This document shows positions 41,523 to 42,474 of a DNA stretch of 42,474 nt, piece after piece. Positions within the stretch are counted from its first letter, which is position 1; each line of letters starts with the position of its first letter. Made by a program: the position numbers and the translations under genes. The DNA is taken from NCBI GenBank assembly GCA_910585615.1, contig CAJUFO010000036.1:1-42474 (forward strand), read 5' to 3'. Origin of the DNA: an uncultured Acetatifactor sp. GTDB lineage: Bacteria; Bacillota; Clostridia; Lachnospirales; Lachnospiraceae. A model generated the notes under the pieces. That model was not told where the DNA came from. It did not search any database and worked only from the letters and a program-made list of their open reading frames with translations.

Positions 41523-41565
41523 GGTTCCTCGCCGGCTCCAAATCCATGGTATGGTACACTGTCAT
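41523..41565 (-). pseudogene. Duplicated 3' end of a methyltransferase gene
   Basis: The minus strand reads MTVYHTMDLEPARNP, which matches the last residues of the intact methyltransferase (MTVYYTMDLELARKP at 39711-39755). Identity is also clear at the DNA level. The rest of the gene is absent. It lies just downstream of the FecE-like gene. Confidence 0.65.
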
Positions 41566-41570
41566 GTGTT

Positions 41571-42329
41571 TTACAGTTTATAGTAATACTGCTCGCCCCC
41601 GTCCGTCCTCACGGCTCCCACGGCCACGCCATAGAGTCTCTCCGCCACATTTTCCTCCAGCATCTCCTCCGGCGTGCCGCTCCAGGAGATCCTCCCCTCT
41701 GCCACAGCAGCGATCCGGTGGGAAATCTTCAGGGCCAGCAGGATGTCGTGGAGCACCAGGACGATTGTTTTGCCCTCCCCGGACAGCCGCCGGACGATTC
41801 CCGCGAACTTCATCTGCTGCCCGATGTCCAGGTAGGTGGTAGGCTCGTCCATGACGATGGCAGGAGCCTCCTGAGCCAAGGCCATGGCAAGGTACACCTT
41901 CTGCCGCATGCCGCCGGACAGTCGGGACATCTGCATCCCGGCCAGCTCCTCTATGCCCATCTGTCTCATGGCCTCCCTGGCTATCTGAAAATCCGACTCC
42001 CTGTATCTCCTAGGATAGTTCAGATAGGGGAACCGCCCGTGGAGGACCATGCGGTCCGCGGAGATGTCAGGCACGTTCTTTCCCTGGGGGAGATAGGCGA
42101 TGCTTCTGGCCAGCTCTGCCCGGGGTAAATTTTCTATCGAAATTCCGTCAATCTTTAGATTCCCTGCCCAAACCGGCAGAAATCCCAGGAGAGTGCGCAG
42201 CAGGGTGCTCTTCCCGCTGCCATTGGTGCCGATAATCGTGGTGATTTCGCCCTGCTCCGCCTTGAAGTCCACGCCGTGCAGAACCTCCGTCTTCCCATAT
42301 CCGGCCCGGACCTGCTCCAGTTCAATCAT
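41571..42329 (-). CDS. Iron-siderophore/cobalamin-type ABC ATPase, FecE-like
   Basis: Cytoplasmic ATPase of 252 residues from ATG 42329; an ATG at 42341 overlaps the GGAGGG that serves 42329. Motifs: Walker A GTNGSGKST, Q-loop region IAYLPQGKNVP, signature RLSGGMRQKV, Walker B IVMDEPTTYLD and H-loop LVLHD. The order fits FecE/BtuD ATPases that power uptake of iron-siderophores, haem or cobalamin. No permease or binding-protein genes lie on either side inside the window: downstream are remnants, and upstream 145 bases reach the edge. Partners may lie beyond the right edge or have been lost. Confidence 0.9.
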   Translation of the reverse strand: MIELEQVRAGYGKTEVLHGVDFKAEQGEITTIIGTNGSGKSTLLRTLLGFLPVWAGNLKIDGISIENLPRAELARSIAYLPQGKNVPDISADRMVLHGRFPYLNYPRRYRESDFQIAREAMRQMGIEELAGMQMSRLSGGMRQKVYLAMALAQEAPAIVMDEPTTYLDIGQQMKFAGIVRRLSGEGKTIVLVLHDILLALKISHRIAAVAEGRISWSGTPEEMLEENVAERLYGVAVGAVRTDGGEQYYYKL

Positions 42330-42369
42330 TGTGCCCTCCATCCGGGAACCGCCCGTTTTGCATCCGGTT

Positions 42370-42426
42370 TCATCTCAGTACAATTTTCCACTTTTCATCC
42401 TCAATGACATATTGAAATTCAATCAA
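42370..42426 (-). other. Short coding-like remnant at right edge
   Basis: The minus strand reads EFQYVIEDEKWKIVLR and stops at 42370-42372, with an in-frame stop immediately upstream at 42427-42429. It looks like the tail of a lost gene, but the length is too short to identify. The remaining bases to 42474 hold only a small GTGC/GCAC repeat. Confidence 0.2.
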
Positions 42427-42474
42427 CTACCCCGGTGCAAGCACTCAAGTACTGTGAGCGGCTCCTACGTCGCC

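Noticed and set aside
42430..42474. Group II intron domain V-like sequence at the right edge
   Set aside because: A GAGCGGCTCC stretch is faintly reminiscent, but the conserved AGC triad, tetraloop and bulge pattern are not present.

Overview
The window looks like chromosome from a Gram-positive, fairly GC-rich member of the Clostridia, most likely a gut Lachnospiraceae relative. Reasons: strong AGGAGG ribosome binding sites almost everywhere, lipoprotein (LxxC) solute-binding proteins, a YesM/YesN two-component pair beside an LplABC-type sugar importer, a dockerin-bearing M60 mucin peptidase, and BlaI/BlaR-type regulation. No rRNA, tRNA or CRISPR array was seen.

Region 1 (1-8.7 kb, + strand). 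After a possible integrase start at the left edge, five genes form an Opp/Dpp-type ABC importer operon: an oversized family-5 binding lipoprotein, a DppB-like permease, a DppC-like permease with a complete seven-bladed RCC1-type beta-propeller inserted in its first extracellular loop, a normal DppD-like ATPase, and an OppF-like ATPase with an insert of about 175 residues, partly coiled-coil-like, between Walker A and the Q-loop. A 61-residue single-pass membrane protein closes the operon. This customised importer is the most unusual system in the window.

Region 2 (8.7-9.7 kb) is a graveyard of frameshifted fragments (PDDEXK_9-type nuclease, Uma2-type nuclease, and an unidentified + strand piece).

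Region 3 (9.7-21.8 kb, - strand) holds enolase, a ferredoxin-tailed aldo/keto reductase, a membrane-anchored protein with a possible cohesin-like domain, a giant secreted M60 peptidase carrying a dockerin, phosphoglycerate mutase (gpmI) and a FabG-like dehydrogenase. The cohesin-like/dockerin pair suggests that the mucinase is docked on the cell surface.

Region 4 (21.8-28.6 kb, - strand) is a carbohydrate importer (lplB, lplC, binding lipoprotein) followed by a YesM-like sensor kinase and a YesN-like regulator. A good promoter lies upstream. A terminator lies between the transporter and the regulatory genes. A duplicated 49-nt element lies between the two permease genes.

Region 5 (28.6-42.5 kb) is accessory: a Sel1-repeat protein, a BlaI/BlaR1-like pair with two clear operators, and an AT-rich defence island. 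The island holds a Gabija-type pair (gajA, gajB), an AlbA_2/Schlafen-type putative regulator, and the scar of a lost BREX type 1 system in which the 5' end of pglZ is joined to the 3' end of brxL. After it come a second deleted AlbA_2-type gene, a peptidase E-like protein, a DUF2200 protein, a methyltransferase, a GntR/nucleotidyltransferase scar behind an intact promoter, a duplicated methyltransferase tail and a FecE-like ATPase. Gene decay by internal deletion recurs throughout this region.
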